Positions 48,429 through 61,777 of a DNA stretch of 64,000 nucleotides are shown one piece after another. The notes beneath the pieces were generated by a model that was given only the letters and a program-made list of their open reading frames with translations, had not been told where the DNA came from and searched no databases. The translations under genes and the position numbers were made by a program. This DNA is from Circinella umbellata (Eukaryota > Mucoromycota > Mucoromycetes > Mucorales > Lichtheimiaceae). Each line of letters starts with the position of its first letter. The first letter of the stretch is position 1. The DNA lies in contig JAIWNF010000009.1 in NCBI GenBank assembly GCA_025093555.1, positions 62,001 through 126,000 on the forward strand. The letters are read 5' to 3'.

Positions 48429-48916
48429 ATAAAATAAAACAACTATGCATGTTTTTTTTCTCTTTTCTCTTTTTTTTTTTTCGTTTATTAGCGTTCAAAT
48501 TACGTAACAAAAAATAATAATTTATATATGAGAGTTTACGAAAATGAAAGTGAGGGGGAGTGGAGTAAGTCGACAAAATAAGGAAGATAGAACATGATAT
48601 ATAAATAAAGAAAAAAGAAGAGGACAAAAGAGGCATATAAAGAAAGTATATGATATACAAGAATTAAGATGGAGAATAAGCTGTTGCAATAATATATATT
48701 TTTTTAGAAAAAAAAGGGTAAGAAAAGGGGAAGAGAAAATAAATAAATTTGTGAGTTAGATGGTTGAATAAGTGTAAAGTGAGGGGTTTTGGTGTTGAGT
48801 GTAATTGCGAGTGAAAATGCGTAAAGGTATAATATGATATAATAGTAAATGATAAAAATAAGTGTAATAATTATAGTAGTATGAAATGATAAAATTAAAA
48901 AGAAAATGAATCAACT
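48429..48916. other. Convergent 3' spacer
   Basis: The 3' UTRs of the F-box gene (+) and the PX-kinase gene (-). A/G-rich on the + strand from 48540 on; no gene. Confidence 0.5.
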
Positions 48917-51900
48917 TTAAAGCTTTAATAAAGGACTCAGGAAACGTCGTGCAGCTTTCCTTCGTAAACTGCTACTACTACTTGGCGTTTTAGATTTCTT
49001 TTGCTGTGATGTATGGTGTGTGTTATTTGGATCTAACTGTAAACTAAACGATAGCTTCAAATCCAAATCTGCAGAAATACCACCAAAATCGAGATCTTCC
49101 ATTTCATCTGCTGTTGATGCTACAGATAATTCTGGAACAACTCTTTGATGTTGCGGTGTAATGGATGAAGAGGATGGGGTCAAAAGTGGTTCAGCTACAA
49201 CCAATGATTCACTCATTTGTTGACGATATGCATAAGCAACTTCGTCCAACATGGATCCATTGGTATTACGACGTTTAGCATAACGCGCTTTATCCTCTTG
49301 CTGTTGTTGTTTACCATCATTTTGTTTCGCTTTTTGTTGCAGTGACGCTTGTTTCTTTTTCTGCTGCTGCTGCAACAACTGTTGCTCTTCATGCTGTGCC
49401 ATTTTTTGCTGTTGCTGATGGCTATAGTGGTGCTGATCTAACGCATGTTGAAACTGTTGTTGAGGTGTTGCACGATGATCATCGAGATGGAAACTGTCGA
49501 TATCTGAAAGCATACTGACACTACCACGTTTCCTTGCAGGTTGGAACGTTGGGTAGAAGTCATTATATAACTCTCGTTCTTTAAGCTGTTGTTCATCAAT
49601 TCGATCCATTGTCCGTCTTTTATGATCTACGGATAATTCATCATCCCATCCACTACTACTGCTATCTCGTCCAGCGTTCAATACAGCATTATGATTAATA
49701 TTGTTATTACCGACCAGCGGTGGTGATGTTGTTGGTAACGGTTGCTCAATCATTAATGGTTCTGGCTCTTGAGTCATTTTTGTCCCTGAGGATAAAATTT
49801 GTTGTTGTTGCTGTTGCGTCTGTTGATGTTCTTCATCTTCAATAAATCGTTCATCAATAAATGAATATCCGTCAAATACTTGTTGTATTTCTTGAGACAG
49901 ATCAACTGTTGAAGGAATTGGCGTAAGCACAGCAGGCATTTCCAAGAAGGAAGGGTCGAAATTAGAGAAATCCAAAGAAGATCGAAGGTCAGGAACGTAA
50001 GGAGGAATCAAACGACGATGATATACATCTTCCCAATCAATACCAGAGAAATACATGTGCTGCTTGATTTCATCCACGCCATGATACCCAAGTCGTAAAC
50101 GTGGATCACGTTCCAATAATGCCGACAAGAACTCGGCTGTTTCAAAATCTGTATCAGGTGGAAACTCAAGTGGATCTTGCAATACTCGACGATACATTTC
50201 CGAATGATTATCTGCCCAAAAAGGTGTAATTCCCGCTAACATTTCGTATAAAATCGTACCATAAGCCCAATGGTCAATACCAAAAGAATAAGGTTCACCA
50301 AGTAATGCTTCTGGTGCCAAGTATTCAGCTGTACCACAAAACGTTTGTGTTACTCGTTCCACATCATCTACTTCATCATGGTTTTGATCCGCTGTACTAG
50401 TAATGAGCCATTTGCTTAATCCAAAATCAGTTAATAGAACATGCCCATCGGCTGTTAACAAAATATTTTCTGGTTTCAAATCACGATATAATACACCTAG
50501 TCGATGAAGTTCGCCCATTCCATCAATAATTTCGGCTGCATAAAATAATGTACGCTCCTTGGAAAATGTTGAACAGGTGCTCATCTGAGTTGCTAGGTCA
50601 CCACCACAATAATAATCTGTTACTAAGTAAAGTCTGTGGACATCTTGAAAGGATGCATGCAATTTGGCAAGAAAAGGATGACTTATTCCCGACAAAGTAG
50701 CCAATATGTCGCGTTCTGCAAGAGTATGCGTGATTTCGCGCTGTTCTATCACGAGCTCTTTAACAATACTTTTAAGGGCATAAAGTTCATGAGATGTTCG
50801 AGATCGGACCAAAAAAACCTTTCGAACAAATTATTTTTTTGACTTAGTAATCTTGTTATCTATCGCAAATGCTTGTTTTTTTTATCCATCCAATATTATT
50901 ATTACCTTGCCCATACATCCTTTACCGAGAACTTTTATCATTTCCAAATTTTCAAAAAAGTCATATTTCTTAGGAATCTCGGACTCTTGTTCATCGTCAC
51001 CATCGAAATCTTCTGATTGTTGTTGGTGGTACTGATGATGCTGTTGTATTTCAACATCATCTTCATCACAATCGTCATCATCCTCTACTAATAGTGGCTC
51101 ATTTCGGATATGTGATTCGGGTACAACAGCATCATCTTCATGATTGTTGTTGTTGTTGCTGTTGTTGTTGTTATTGTCATTATGAATATTATCATCTTTA
51201 GATGCAGCAACAGTCGGCACCAGTCGAGAAAGTGGAGTACCTGATGGGGGTGATAATGGTCTTTGTTGCTGTGGTACTAAAGCTGGTTTTTCTACCTTCT
51301 TTTTTGTTGCTGGTTGTATTTGATGTTCCTTTGGTAATGGAACAGGTAATGGCGGAGATTGCGCCTCGTGTTGTTTTTGTCGTTCTTTGTGTGATTGCTT
51401 TAGCTCAGACTTGGAAACACACCTGTCCTCATCCCGCTGAACAGAAAAAAAATCTCGAAAAATACTTGACGATCGGACTACAGGTTCTAATGAACATTTA
51501 TGCAGATAACGTTGAATCTTTTCAGCATTAGTTCGATGACTACTGTGTGGTAAAGAAGTCAAGAATTGTCGAAAACTACGTCGTTTATCCGATGTGGATG
51601 ATGATGCAGCTGTCCCCGTTGTTGATGATTCTTCTGTTAATTTTGGAAAAGGGACTTTTACTCGTCGATAATGGGTTTTGATCTTTATTAATTATATTAA
51701 TGAAAAATATGTATCAGCTTATAATCTATATTTATTCCTTTCCCTTTCATTTATATATATATGCTTATAATATTTCTTTTTTTTTCTCTCCTCCGATTTT
51801 TCCCCTATAAATCCCCTCTCTTTATTTACCAAATGATCAAATTCGACAAGGTCAGGTACGTAGCGAACTAAAGATAAAACATGAGTGTCCGTTTCCACCA

Positions 51901-52042
51901 CGACATTCAACACCTGTACAAACAATGAGGATTCCACATGACGGTTTAACAACCAACGAACATGCTCTTCTTGGTGCTGTGGTTGTTGTTCATTCGACAC
52001 AGTGGCAGTAATCTGTGACACGGCAATGATAAAGGCCTTCAT
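48917..52042 (-). CDS. PX-domain AGC serine/threonine kinase (SGK3/YPK-like)
   Basis: Exons on the minus strand are 52042-51830, 51682-50906 and 50818-48917, giving 963 aa. The N-terminal ~150 residues form a PX domain (LVRYVPDLVEFDHLIKTHYRR, then FRQFLTSLP and NAEKIQRYLHKC), which binds phosphoinositides and would place the kinase on endosomes. A disordered acidic/Asn linker follows. The kinase domain runs from ~311: LGKGCMGKVFL loop, Lys346 (YALKSI), YRDLKPEN (Asp443), DFGLSK and the T-loop TFCGTAEYLAPE. After the C-lobe come a turn motif (LTPIPST) and a hydrophobic motif FDGYSF, the PDK1/TORC2-type control sites of AGC kinases. A long Gln-rich tail is added. The first ATG in frame is used; a further upstream exon cannot be excluded. 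Confidence 0.9.
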
Positions 52043-52710
52043 AGTATTATATGAGTCTCGACTACAAAGCAACGAACTCTAGTTTATTATACAAAAAATC
52101 GTTGGTTGATCCTCTTTAAAATACCGCTTATATTAATAAATACATATATATTTATTTTATACTTTTGCTGCCACGTAACAAAGAATATATAAAGAAAAAA
52201 AAACTAGAAGCATTATACCTTGAAAGGCGTTAAAATAGTCGTCTAATGGCAAAGGCGGGCAATGGACTGAGAAGAAAGAGAGAGAAAAGAGACGTGAGGG
52301 ATAAGGAAGAGGAGAAGAGGAGGTAGCGGAAGAGAGAGAATATAAAAGGAGAAAACAAGAGAAAGAGTGAGTGAGAGGAGAAGATTGTGTTGTATTTTAT
52401 TTTTTGCAGGTTAATTGCGGTGATGGGCGCAAAAAAAAACACAATGTAGGATTTTTTTATACAAAAAAATACCTTGAAGGACTGGAGTTATTTGTTTTTT
52501 TTTATTGAAGAGGGGGCGAAGAGAGAAAAAAGGAAAAGAAAAAGGGAATTAGAACGGGTACCAAGGCAACCAAAGCAGCGGGATTTGGTACATGCCACAT
52601 GGTACAATAGAATTGTGCAACGTACAGGTTTTATTACTTTTTTTTTAAATGATTGGATGATCGGGTTGGTTGAGTAATATATATGTATACATAGCATATT
52701 TGACTACATT
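52043..52710 (-). promoter_or_regulatory. Promoter region of the PX-kinase gene with strand-biased purine tract
   Basis: 52253-52384 is almost pure A/G on the + strand (thus C/T-rich on the coding strand of the kinase gene), ~210-340 bases before its ATG. The remainder to 52710 is AT-rich and includes the 3' side of the Cys-rich gene. No other gene is seen. Confidence 0.4.
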
Positions 52711-53450
52711 TTAAATTATCATTAATAATGAATAAAATATTATCATCATTCCAATCATGATCACCTTCGTCCTTGTTGGCGTTGTGTTTGTAATACTCAA
52801 TGATTGCTGTTGATTTGCTTTTGAATCATTTTGTTGTTGATGTAATGCTGATGTAGTGTTGGTTGTCATGACAATTGTTGTACCATTATAAACAGGTGCA
52901 TTCGTTGAACCGCAAGGAAATGATCCATCACATTGTAAACGGCACACCTTGGCTACATTTCCATGTTCACCTAGATGTTGACAGGTGCCCTGACATAATG
53001 CAAGATCGATGCTACACATTTTTTTCGGTATAGGAAAGCTGTTTAGAGGCTTAGAATTCTTGCCGATCATTTTCTTATCATCGTTACTACCATTGCTACC
53101 CATATTGATATTACTATTATTGCTACTGCTGCTATATAAACAATAGCATTCCCAATTGAGTGTTTCTGAATCACATTTGGATTCCTGTTTTTGGGAGCAC
53201 GCGTCTGCACAGGCCGCTTTGGTTTCGTTGCACAATTTTTCTCTTGTGTCTCTAGGAATGGAATCAATCGATACGCCTTTTTAAGAATGTATACAAATAT
53301 ATAATGTAAAAAATATTTAACACGTGAATATGTTCATCGGATGTGTCTACATTATTTCTCTCCATGAATCAATTTGTTACCTTGACATCGTTGTGTGATA
53401 ATAGGAATGATGATCAGCGACAAGATAATACATACATAAAAACGATTCAT
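52711..53450 (-). CDS. Secreted GPI-anchored cysteine-rich protein (DUF7707-like)
   Basis: Exons on the minus strand are 53450-53381 and 53276-52711, giving 211 aa. The first exon encodes a clear signal peptide (MNRFYVCIILSLIIIPIITQ). The mature part has about ten cysteines in two clusters: LCNETKAACADACSQK...WECYC, and MCSIDLALCQGTC...VCRLQCDGSFPCG. A Thr/Ser/Asn-rich stalk with N-glycosylation sequons (NGT, NTT) follows. The C-terminal hydrophobic run TKVIMIGMMIIFYSLLMII is a GPI-attachment signal. The layout matches small fungal cell-wall/plasma-membrane proteins of the DUF7707 kind. The function of that group is not established, so no activity is assigned. Confidence 0.75.
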
Positions 53451-53648
53451 AATCATACACAAATTAAAGTAAAAAGATCAGCAGAATATGATTTTTTTGG
53501 GTTAGGGAGGAGAGATAGAGCTATTTTTACATGGTTTTCAAAAAGAAAATGCAGCGCGGCGGAATTCTCTATTTTTGGTAATTCTACTGAGGAGATAAAA
53601 GTTCCTTCTTTTCCAACTACATAATTTTAAAATATTATTGTTCACATA
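53451..53648. other. Divergent promoter of ~200 bases
   Basis: It separates the Cys-rich gene (-) and the SWSAP1-like gene (+). No motif stands out. Confidence 0.4.
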
Positions 53649-54529
53649 ATGTCAATCGCTGGAACGCGTTGTTTTTTACGCATGGGTGACGATCCAACCG
53701 AAAATGCAAAGTAAGATCATTTATACCGTGTTTAATTTATAGCAATACTTATGATTCTTGTTTCGTTTGATAGAACGGTACTAGATTTTGTTATAATGCA
53801 ATTACAACAAAAAACTGCGCATTCCAATCGAATCTTTCAATCTTTTGGCGCTGGTACAATGTATACAACACGTCCTTGGGCTCTCGTATTCGTTCATGAC
53901 TCACAATCTTTGTCAAATGCCATCAATAATGATATATCAAGGTTAGAAAACCGTCAATGGTTGGAAAGTATACAAGTTTGGTAAGATATTTATTACTCTC
54001 TTCATTTTTATATTTTATGGAACGATAAGAATCTAATATATATATATAATTTCTTTTAGTCAAGTGGAAAATATACATCAGATTCGAGCTATTTTATGCG
54101 CATTACATATACAACAGCAGTCAACAAATAACTCATCACAATCAGATATATTATCTTGGATACAAAATGAGCGTGATAATCAACCTCCATGTTTGATTGT
54201 TGTCAAGGGTTTATTACAATGGATGAAAGATCTTAATCGAGATACTTTGTAAGTAAATATTGTATCTAGCCCTTTTTATTTAAAACAAAAAAAAACGTTA
54301 TGCTTATGTAATATCTTAATTTTCAAGAAGGGGCGATTTAAACAAGATACTTTGCTTATTAGTGGAAACCTGTTCCTATCTTACTAATCATGCACGAAAG
54401 ATATGGGATGAACCTTTTGGAGTACAAACAGAACAAACAACAGATTTGTTAGTGACGGATGACACACGTTTTTTTGAGAATGATAGTTTGCTTAATATCA
54501 TTTCCTATTACTGCGATTCGATCATTTAA
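53649..54529 (+). CDS. Putative SWSAP1/Shu-type RecA-like recombination accessory protein
   Basis: Exons are 53649-53710, 53774-53980, 54060-54248 and 54328-54529, giving 219 aa. The last acceptor is a tandem CAAGAAG, so one residue may be alternative. No family is certain. The pattern is that of a Rad51-paralogue ATPase core stripped of its Walker A loop: a first strand PWALVFVHDS, then LESIQVCQVENIHQIRAILCALHI, a Walker-B-like strand PPCLIVVKGLLQWM (Lys where Asp is expected), and helix LNKILCLLVETCSYL. The same order of segments is found in SWSAP1, partner of SWS1 in the Shu complex that helps Rad51 filament assembly. If correct it would act in homologous recombination in the nucleus. Without a database search this is a hypothesis. 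Confidence 0.6.
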
Positions 54530-54558
54530 AAGGAAAATAGTTGCGGAGTTCCTGAGAA

Positions 54559-54580
54559 GAACGGGATACCAAGCCCGTTC
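54559..54580. other. Perfect 7-bp stem hairpin in 3' region
   Basis: GAACGGG and CCCGTTC enclose an 8-base loop, 30 bases after the preceding stop codon. It may be a 3' UTR structure; no known RNA family is recognised. Confidence 0.4.
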
Positions 54581-54639
54581 CATTAAAAAACTTGTTTGTT
54601 TGTTTTATCTAAAACATTTTTCTTGATTTTATATAATTT

Positions 54640-55233
54640 ATGGGTGAAAAACAATACAAATTGGATACATATTCATTAGACGAATGGCTTGAAAATGACT
54701 TACGTGCATCTGGTATATTGAACGAACAAAATATCAAGAAAAACCAAAATAATGTCTCTTTAACAAATAGTGATAGTATTACAACAAGAACAACAAAAAC
54801 AACAAACGCCGATGACAGCTGCTGTGGCAGTAGCACTAAAAGCTCGTCGATAAGTATACTAACAGCATCATCAGCATTATCAACTCCATCAGAACAAATG
54901 CAATTAATACCAGAATTATTTCCGCCCATTCAACAAGAGCAACAGCAATCACTGAAACGATCTAATGACTCCAATGATGATGATTCTAAAACGCCTAAAC
55001 GACAGCGTAACACTGTATATGAATTTCATAAAATGGACACCTTACAAACCCGTGTCAAGGAAATGGAATTACGAAATAAGCAGTTACATATACGAGCCAC
55101 TGTACTTGAAAGTGAACGTGAAACGGCATTGGATAGACAAAAGCAAAATTTTGATCGAATATTGGAGTTGGAGAAACAACTTGCTCAAGCACAAGCAAGG
55201 TTAGTATCCCAACAACAACAGCAACTACGATAA
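54640..55233 (+). CDS. Coiled-coil protein resembling a bZIP factor with reduced basic region
   Basis: This is a single exon of 197 aa. The N-terminus (DTYSLDEWLENDLRASGIL) is acidic/hydrophobic like an activation segment, followed by Ser/Thr-rich sequence. Residues ~120-195 read KTPKRQRNTVYEFHKMDTLQ, then a long heptad helix (TRVKEMELRNKQLHIRATVL) continuing to the Gln-rich end. KRxRNT followed later by KEM is reminiscent of fungal GCN4/Cys-3 type bZIPs, but the DNA-contact core N-x2-A-A-x2-[SC]-R is absent and the spacing to KEM is shorter. It could be a bZIP that lost DNA binding and acts by dimerisation, or an unrelated coiled-coil protein. It starts 110 bases after the SWSAP1-like gene. 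Confidence 0.6.
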   Translation: MGEKQYKLDTYSLDEWLENDLRASGILNEQNIKKNQNNVSLTNSDSITTRTTKTTNADDSCCGSSTKSSSISILTASSALSTPSEQMQLIPELFPPIQQEQQQSLKRSNDSNDDDSKTPKRQRNTVYEFHKMDTLQTRVKEMELRNKQLHIRATVLESERETALDRQKQNFDRILELEKQLAQAQARLVSQQQQQLR

Positions 55234-57682
55234 CGGGAAGAATAGGTCCCTTCATTTCCTAATACATACACTTTTATTTTCTAATAATGCTGCACACATC
55301 AATACGTATATATATATATATATATATATATCACAGAAACATTTTTTCATTTATCTATGTACATACTATCATACTTGTTTAAATACTTCTTCGTAATTAC
55401 TTAATATTTTAATATACCCTTTAACATTTCTATAAAAAGAAAGACAAAAACCATATTTACTACTATAAACGTTTATATTTCCAAATTGCCGTTACCTCTT
55501 TCTTATAATTATGTGTCATAAGCACATCATATAAAAAATAAACTCATGACCCACCATGCACATATATATTCATGATGCTAGAAATTTAAAATTTATCTGA
55601 TATCTTACTTTTTGTGGATAAAATGTGTAAGAATAGTCAAAAGAAAGTTATAAACATATGCTCCATTTAGTAGCAAGATCGGATGTGTAAATATGCAATC
55701 CCTTTCTTTTTTTTTGGTGGTTTCGTTAAGGATATCAATAATTTCAATACATATTACGTATTGCTTATAGTATACCGCATAAATCTTCAGAGATTATACT
55801 ATATAAAAAACTACATAATGCTCTTCAAAAAATAATTGTTGTTTATCTAATTGAAAAATTGACTCCGCCGTCTGTTTCCGAGAAAAAATGGGAATTGACA
55901 GCACTGCTACTGATGACAGCAGTAGTAGTAGTAGCAGCAGCGAATCAGATATTGACGATGAGCCATAAATCTATATTGTGCTCCAGCTGTATGTGCTGTA
56001 GAACCATGTAAGATAATCAATGCCACAAAAAGCTCGATGGAGAGTTACTAATAAGGTAAGGATAGATATCGGATGTGCGTGCATACATATATTTTACTCG
56101 GATCACGAGGAGTTGTGATATTCAAATAGTCTTGCTTTTTACAATTCCCATAGTCACAGTCAGCATAGAAACAATAATATGGTGGACAAGCTCTATCAAA
56201 TAAATGTACATCTTTTAACTTTTGGTACGTAATGGAACAGTGATATAAGATAGAAAAGAGAATATAGTAATACTGAACTTTATATATAAAATAGTCGCAA
56301 TAATAGCTATCACACTTAATCATAATCTATTCACTTGAAATAATAAGCTGTGTTATTAAATACGTAAATGTATATAAGTACAATGTCCATTGTATAAATA
56401 TCAGTTAGAATCATCATATTTGACTGTAAATACTGCGTATATACTACATCAACTTTTCTTAAGACATCTTTGATTTTTTATGCGAACGTATTACACACCT
56501 GTAGCAATGTTCTGTACAATAATTTATGGTCGATCATTTTCTACCTCAAAAATGCCATAGTAGTCGATGTTAGAATCCCTATCTTGAGAAACCAATCGCA
56601 TAAACAAACCCATAAACCCTCTCAACATGTTCAACATGAAGCACTCAATTACCAAATAATTCTCCTCTGAATTAGGATGTGTATCCCTAGTTTAAAGCTG
56701 ACCGTTTTACTGGATTGAGCGGAAGTTATTGAATGTCAACGGTGGAAATATGAAATCACTTCCCTTTCTCACGCTTTTATATTCTAATTCACCCAAGTAC
56801 AGTTTTCTGTCCTCTCTATTTATATTACTATAGTATGGTACCTTAACATCAGCTATGCATATATCTTATACACAGTGTCACGTTCTGGTTACCGCCGGAC
56901 ATTTCGAAATATAGCATCTTGAACATTAAGCATGCTGTAGGTAGCCTTCTTTGTACAACTAGATGTCTACGTAGAACTTGGATTAAATAAAGGACTACCA
57001 CCATTGAGACTGAAAGAATTAAAAGAGTGGTCACCGTGTATTGACAAATAGCAACCATCTAGACAAACCAATAGAACTATGTACCTTTATCTAAAATAGA
57101 AACTTTACTTCTTAATGCTTTTTAGACATTTATTTATCTTTGTTGCTTGGTTGTAGAATTTAGGAGTAAGTGTGAATGGATTAAACTGACCAGCCTCTTG
57201 ATTCTTATATGTCCATAAAAAAAGTCAACAGAAATCATATGCCTGTTTAGAGATACAAAATACCAGCTAACCAATATGAGAAAAGGTATCATGCTCATTT
57301 ATCATTTGACTTGTTTATTTATTGTTGATTGGAAACACAAGTTTTATTTTTGTACTGCTCCTCTCAAACGCATACTTATGCAATGTATTTTTCCGACATT
57401 CGATAAAAAAAAGAGAGCAACCATTGAAGAATATCACACTACGTGATTGTAATATAGGTGGCAAATACTGAGGTTGTTTTGGTTTGAAAATACCTAGCTG
57501 CAACTTTTTTAAAAATACGTAGCCAGGTTATGCAACATCAAACTTCAACTCTCATTTTAAGGGTCCGAGCGATTCTTTTAAAGCAAACCTGTATTTGTCT
57601 CAATATAAACAACGACAGATTTTACTTTCTTCTGTACTATCTCTTTAACTTTCATAATACCAAGAGAAAACTCATATCCACT
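55234..57682. other. 2.4-kb gene-poor spacer
   Basis: AT-rich with an (AT)n run at ~55307-55331. Around 55888-55968 a short frame encodes a Ser/Asp run (AGT/AGC repeats) and may be a fragment of a dead gene. A Cys-containing frame on the minus strand (56048-56323) has no support. TACGTA recurs (~55304, 55757, 56227, 56360, 57517). Confidence 0.45.
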
Positions 57683-58766
57683 ATGGAGGATGCTAGCATC
57701 ATAAATCATAAAGTAAGTAGTAATCTTAATAAATAAAACTAACAAATGTTTTTTTTTAACTTTTTGATACGTAATAGCGTCGTATGGAAATTCAGGCCAT
57801 TGCCCAGAATGCTGAAAATATGGCTTGCACTATTCATAACTTGGCCAATATAATTGAAGATTACAAAAGAAAAGAAGTAAGCGAACTTACAGAAGAGAGA
57901 AAGGAAAAGAAGATGAGCCTCATAGATAGGGCGAGACCGCAAAGCGCTTATGATTTTTTTATATCGGAAAATTATGACGCTATCCAAAACCAGTTTCCGA
58001 ATAATGATTATAACAAAAAGATGAAGAAACTTTCTGATTTATGGAAGAAAATACCAGTGAAAGAAAGAAAGGTAAAGAAAGAACGTAGATACTGTAACCA
58101 TTAGCATAAACATTCTTTTCTTTCAATATGATAATCATAATAATATGTAATACGTAGAAATACGAAAACTTAGCAGAACTTTACAAGAAACAATATGATA
58201 TTAATTGTCCAAAATTCAAAGAAGGGCATGAGGCTCACCCTTGCAATTCTAGAAAAGTTGGCGTTACTGCGATTAACAAGAAGCTACAACGAAAACAACA
58301 AACTAAAACCAGTGAAGGGGATAATTGCAAAAATGTTTCAAAGCCAGCATCGGCAGAATCATTTGTATTTGCGATACCAGCAACAGAAGAGCAAGTACAT
58401 AAAAAACAAGAAAAAACAGAGTCAGCAATAGTAACACAGGCAACAACGACGGAAGAACGAGCTTCTCCAGCAACGTCGGTGTCATCATTAGTCTCGTATT
58501 CTAACTTACCCGTTTTCCATGACGATATAATAGATGAGCTTGACTCCGAAACATCTTCTAATAAAGAGTCATCTGCGGCTATTATCTCTTCAATACCAGA
58601 AATAGTGGTGCGAAAATCAAACAAAAATAAGAACGATCGAAGCGGTACTTTGGTAGTTCCAACAGTTACAAAGAAAAATAATCTGATTCGAAAGCGTCAA
58701 CAGCAGATGGGAAATAACAAATACTATGACAACGAGAAAAAGAAAAGAAAACTTTCTAAGCATTAA
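57683..58766 (+). CDS. HMG-box protein
   Basis: Exons are 57683-57712, 57778-58071 and 58158-58766, giving 310 aa. One HMG box lies at about residues 56-120: RPQSAYDFFISENYDAIQNQ, then KKMKKLSDLWKKIPVKERKK and ENLAELYKKQYD. The second intron falls inside the box, between KERK and KYE. HMG boxes bend DNA. This one resembles the non-sequence-specific NHP6/HMGB type (RPxSAY...F) more than MATA/sex-locus boxes, and no sex-locus neighbours (TPT, RNA helicase) are present. The N-terminus is helical, and the C-terminal half is Ser/Glu-rich and ends in a basic KKKRKLSKH that could serve as a nuclear signal. The target is unknown. Confidence 0.85.
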
Positions 58767-58956
58767 GGTGACTTAAAAACGGAATTATTCTTTACTTTAT
58801 CATATCATTATATCAACGTCAAGACCATTAATCGATTAATAAATCAAGCAGTCGGTAAACTAGCTTCTTCCTAATACAACCTATTATTACTGTGTATATT
58901 GACATACAAAAAGAAATTAATCAACCAAAAATAAACATACTAAAACTTCAGCTACG

Positions 58957-59738
58957 TAAGGTGCATACATTTTAGAATCGAATTTTTTTCTGTCTATTTT
59001 CAATGGCCTATTAATAAACACAACTAAATCCAAAACAAAAACTAACCCACAAAAATGAAAGTTATAACCATGGAGAACAATATTTGTGGATTAGTCTGTT
59101 TGGTTTTCACAGAATTTTTTTTTTTTGAGGCTCAAAGTTGGTGGGTGATTTCCAACTTTGGCTGGGGATATCTTATGATCGAACCAAAGTTGAAACACTC
59201 GCAAATCTCTGTAAAATAACGGGTATATATTTAACCGTATATAGATATATGGATATTGTCATTTAATACATAAAAATAGCATCATAAAATGAGAAGAGTA
59301 AAGAAAAAGATGTAGAGCACAAAGCAAAGAAAAAAGATATGCCAGGAAAATTTGTTTCTAAAAGTTAAAATGTTGAAGAAAAGAAGAACTAACTAAAATG
59401 TGATTATTCATTCAAATTCTTTACAAGAAAGCATTCATGGGTTTTTGGATGCTGCTAGTAATATAAAAAATCTAGAAATTATTATAATATATGTTAATGA
59501 TATATTGAATTATATTGTTCAGTAACGGACGCTATATAAATAATTGAAGTCATTAGAAGTTCTAAAATGATATAAATCTCACTATAGAGTTACTGAACAA
59601 GTGGAACATATAACCTTTCATCTAATATCCTATATCCCTCCATTACCTGATAAAAAATTAGTATAGTGGCGGTGGTTTAAAAGAATAAAATTGAAACATT
59701 ACTTATAAAAATTTCGATTCTAAAATGTATGCACCTTA
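58957..59738. mobile_element. Non-autonomous DNA transposon with ~28-bp terminal inverted repeats and TA flanks
   Basis: The left end AGGTGCATACATTTTAGAAT (continuing CGAA, from 58959) is repeated inverted at the right end, ATTCTAAAATGTATGCACCT (to 59736). Both ends are flanked by TA, the Tc1/mariner-type target duplication. The ~778-bp interior has no transposase. It contains a nested stem, AAAGTTGG...CCAACTTT (59124-59156), and a pair TTCAGTAAC/GTTACTGAAC (about 59518 and 59589). It is unrelated in sequence to the two CTACGGACACC elements. Confidence 0.85.
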
Positions 59739-60289
59739 GTTGACATTTTTTTTTCCATACTTCTAATGATATGATATTTATTGCTTATATTTCGTTTATA
59801 ATAATGAATTTCGGGTAAACCGTCAGAATAATGAACAATATTTTTGCGTCAAAAGAAGTACGTGTTGTAATTTTCTGAAGAAGAAAGTATTTCTTTTATA
59901 TTTGCTAGATAATAAGAAAAGGGGTACGTATTCTTTTTAAGAGTTATATACTTCCCACTATATACACACATAACCACCCATAGATCTCTGACAAGCTCTA
60001 GGTGTTAAAAAAAATTAATTGTTACTACATACGTATTGTATTAAGTCCAGTGATAGTTACCAATTTGTTTTCATGATACATAATAACCAATACAGAATTA
60101 TATGCGATAATCAGGTATCGTAGATACACAGTTGAAAGGCTCCCCATCTATCTTTTAAGAATAATAATAATAATGACAATATAAATTTATTTCAACGTTT
60201 TTGTAAACAATAATGATAGTATCATTAATCAACACTGTTCTATAGGAGTAGAATAGTGTTATAAGAGTTGTGATTGTTGAATGAATAAT
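59739..60289. other. 3' spacer before the arabinanase gene
   Basis: AT-rich. TACGTA near 59924 and 60031; no gene. Confidence 0.45.

Positions 60290-61777
<1,488 letters not shown>

Noticed and set aside
55888..55968. Short ATG frame encoding a Ser/Asp run
   Set aside because: Only 26 codons built on an AGT/AGC repeat; the following bases contain stops in all frames and no splice continuation was convincing.
56048..56323. Minus-strand frame with several cysteines (91 codons)
   Set aside because: Aromatic-rich composition typical of translated AT-rich DNA; no signal peptide and no known Cys pattern.
57683..58766. HMG-box gene as a mating-type (sex locus) gene
   Set aside because: The box resembles NHP6/HMGB proteins, and neither of the usual sex-locus neighbours is present.
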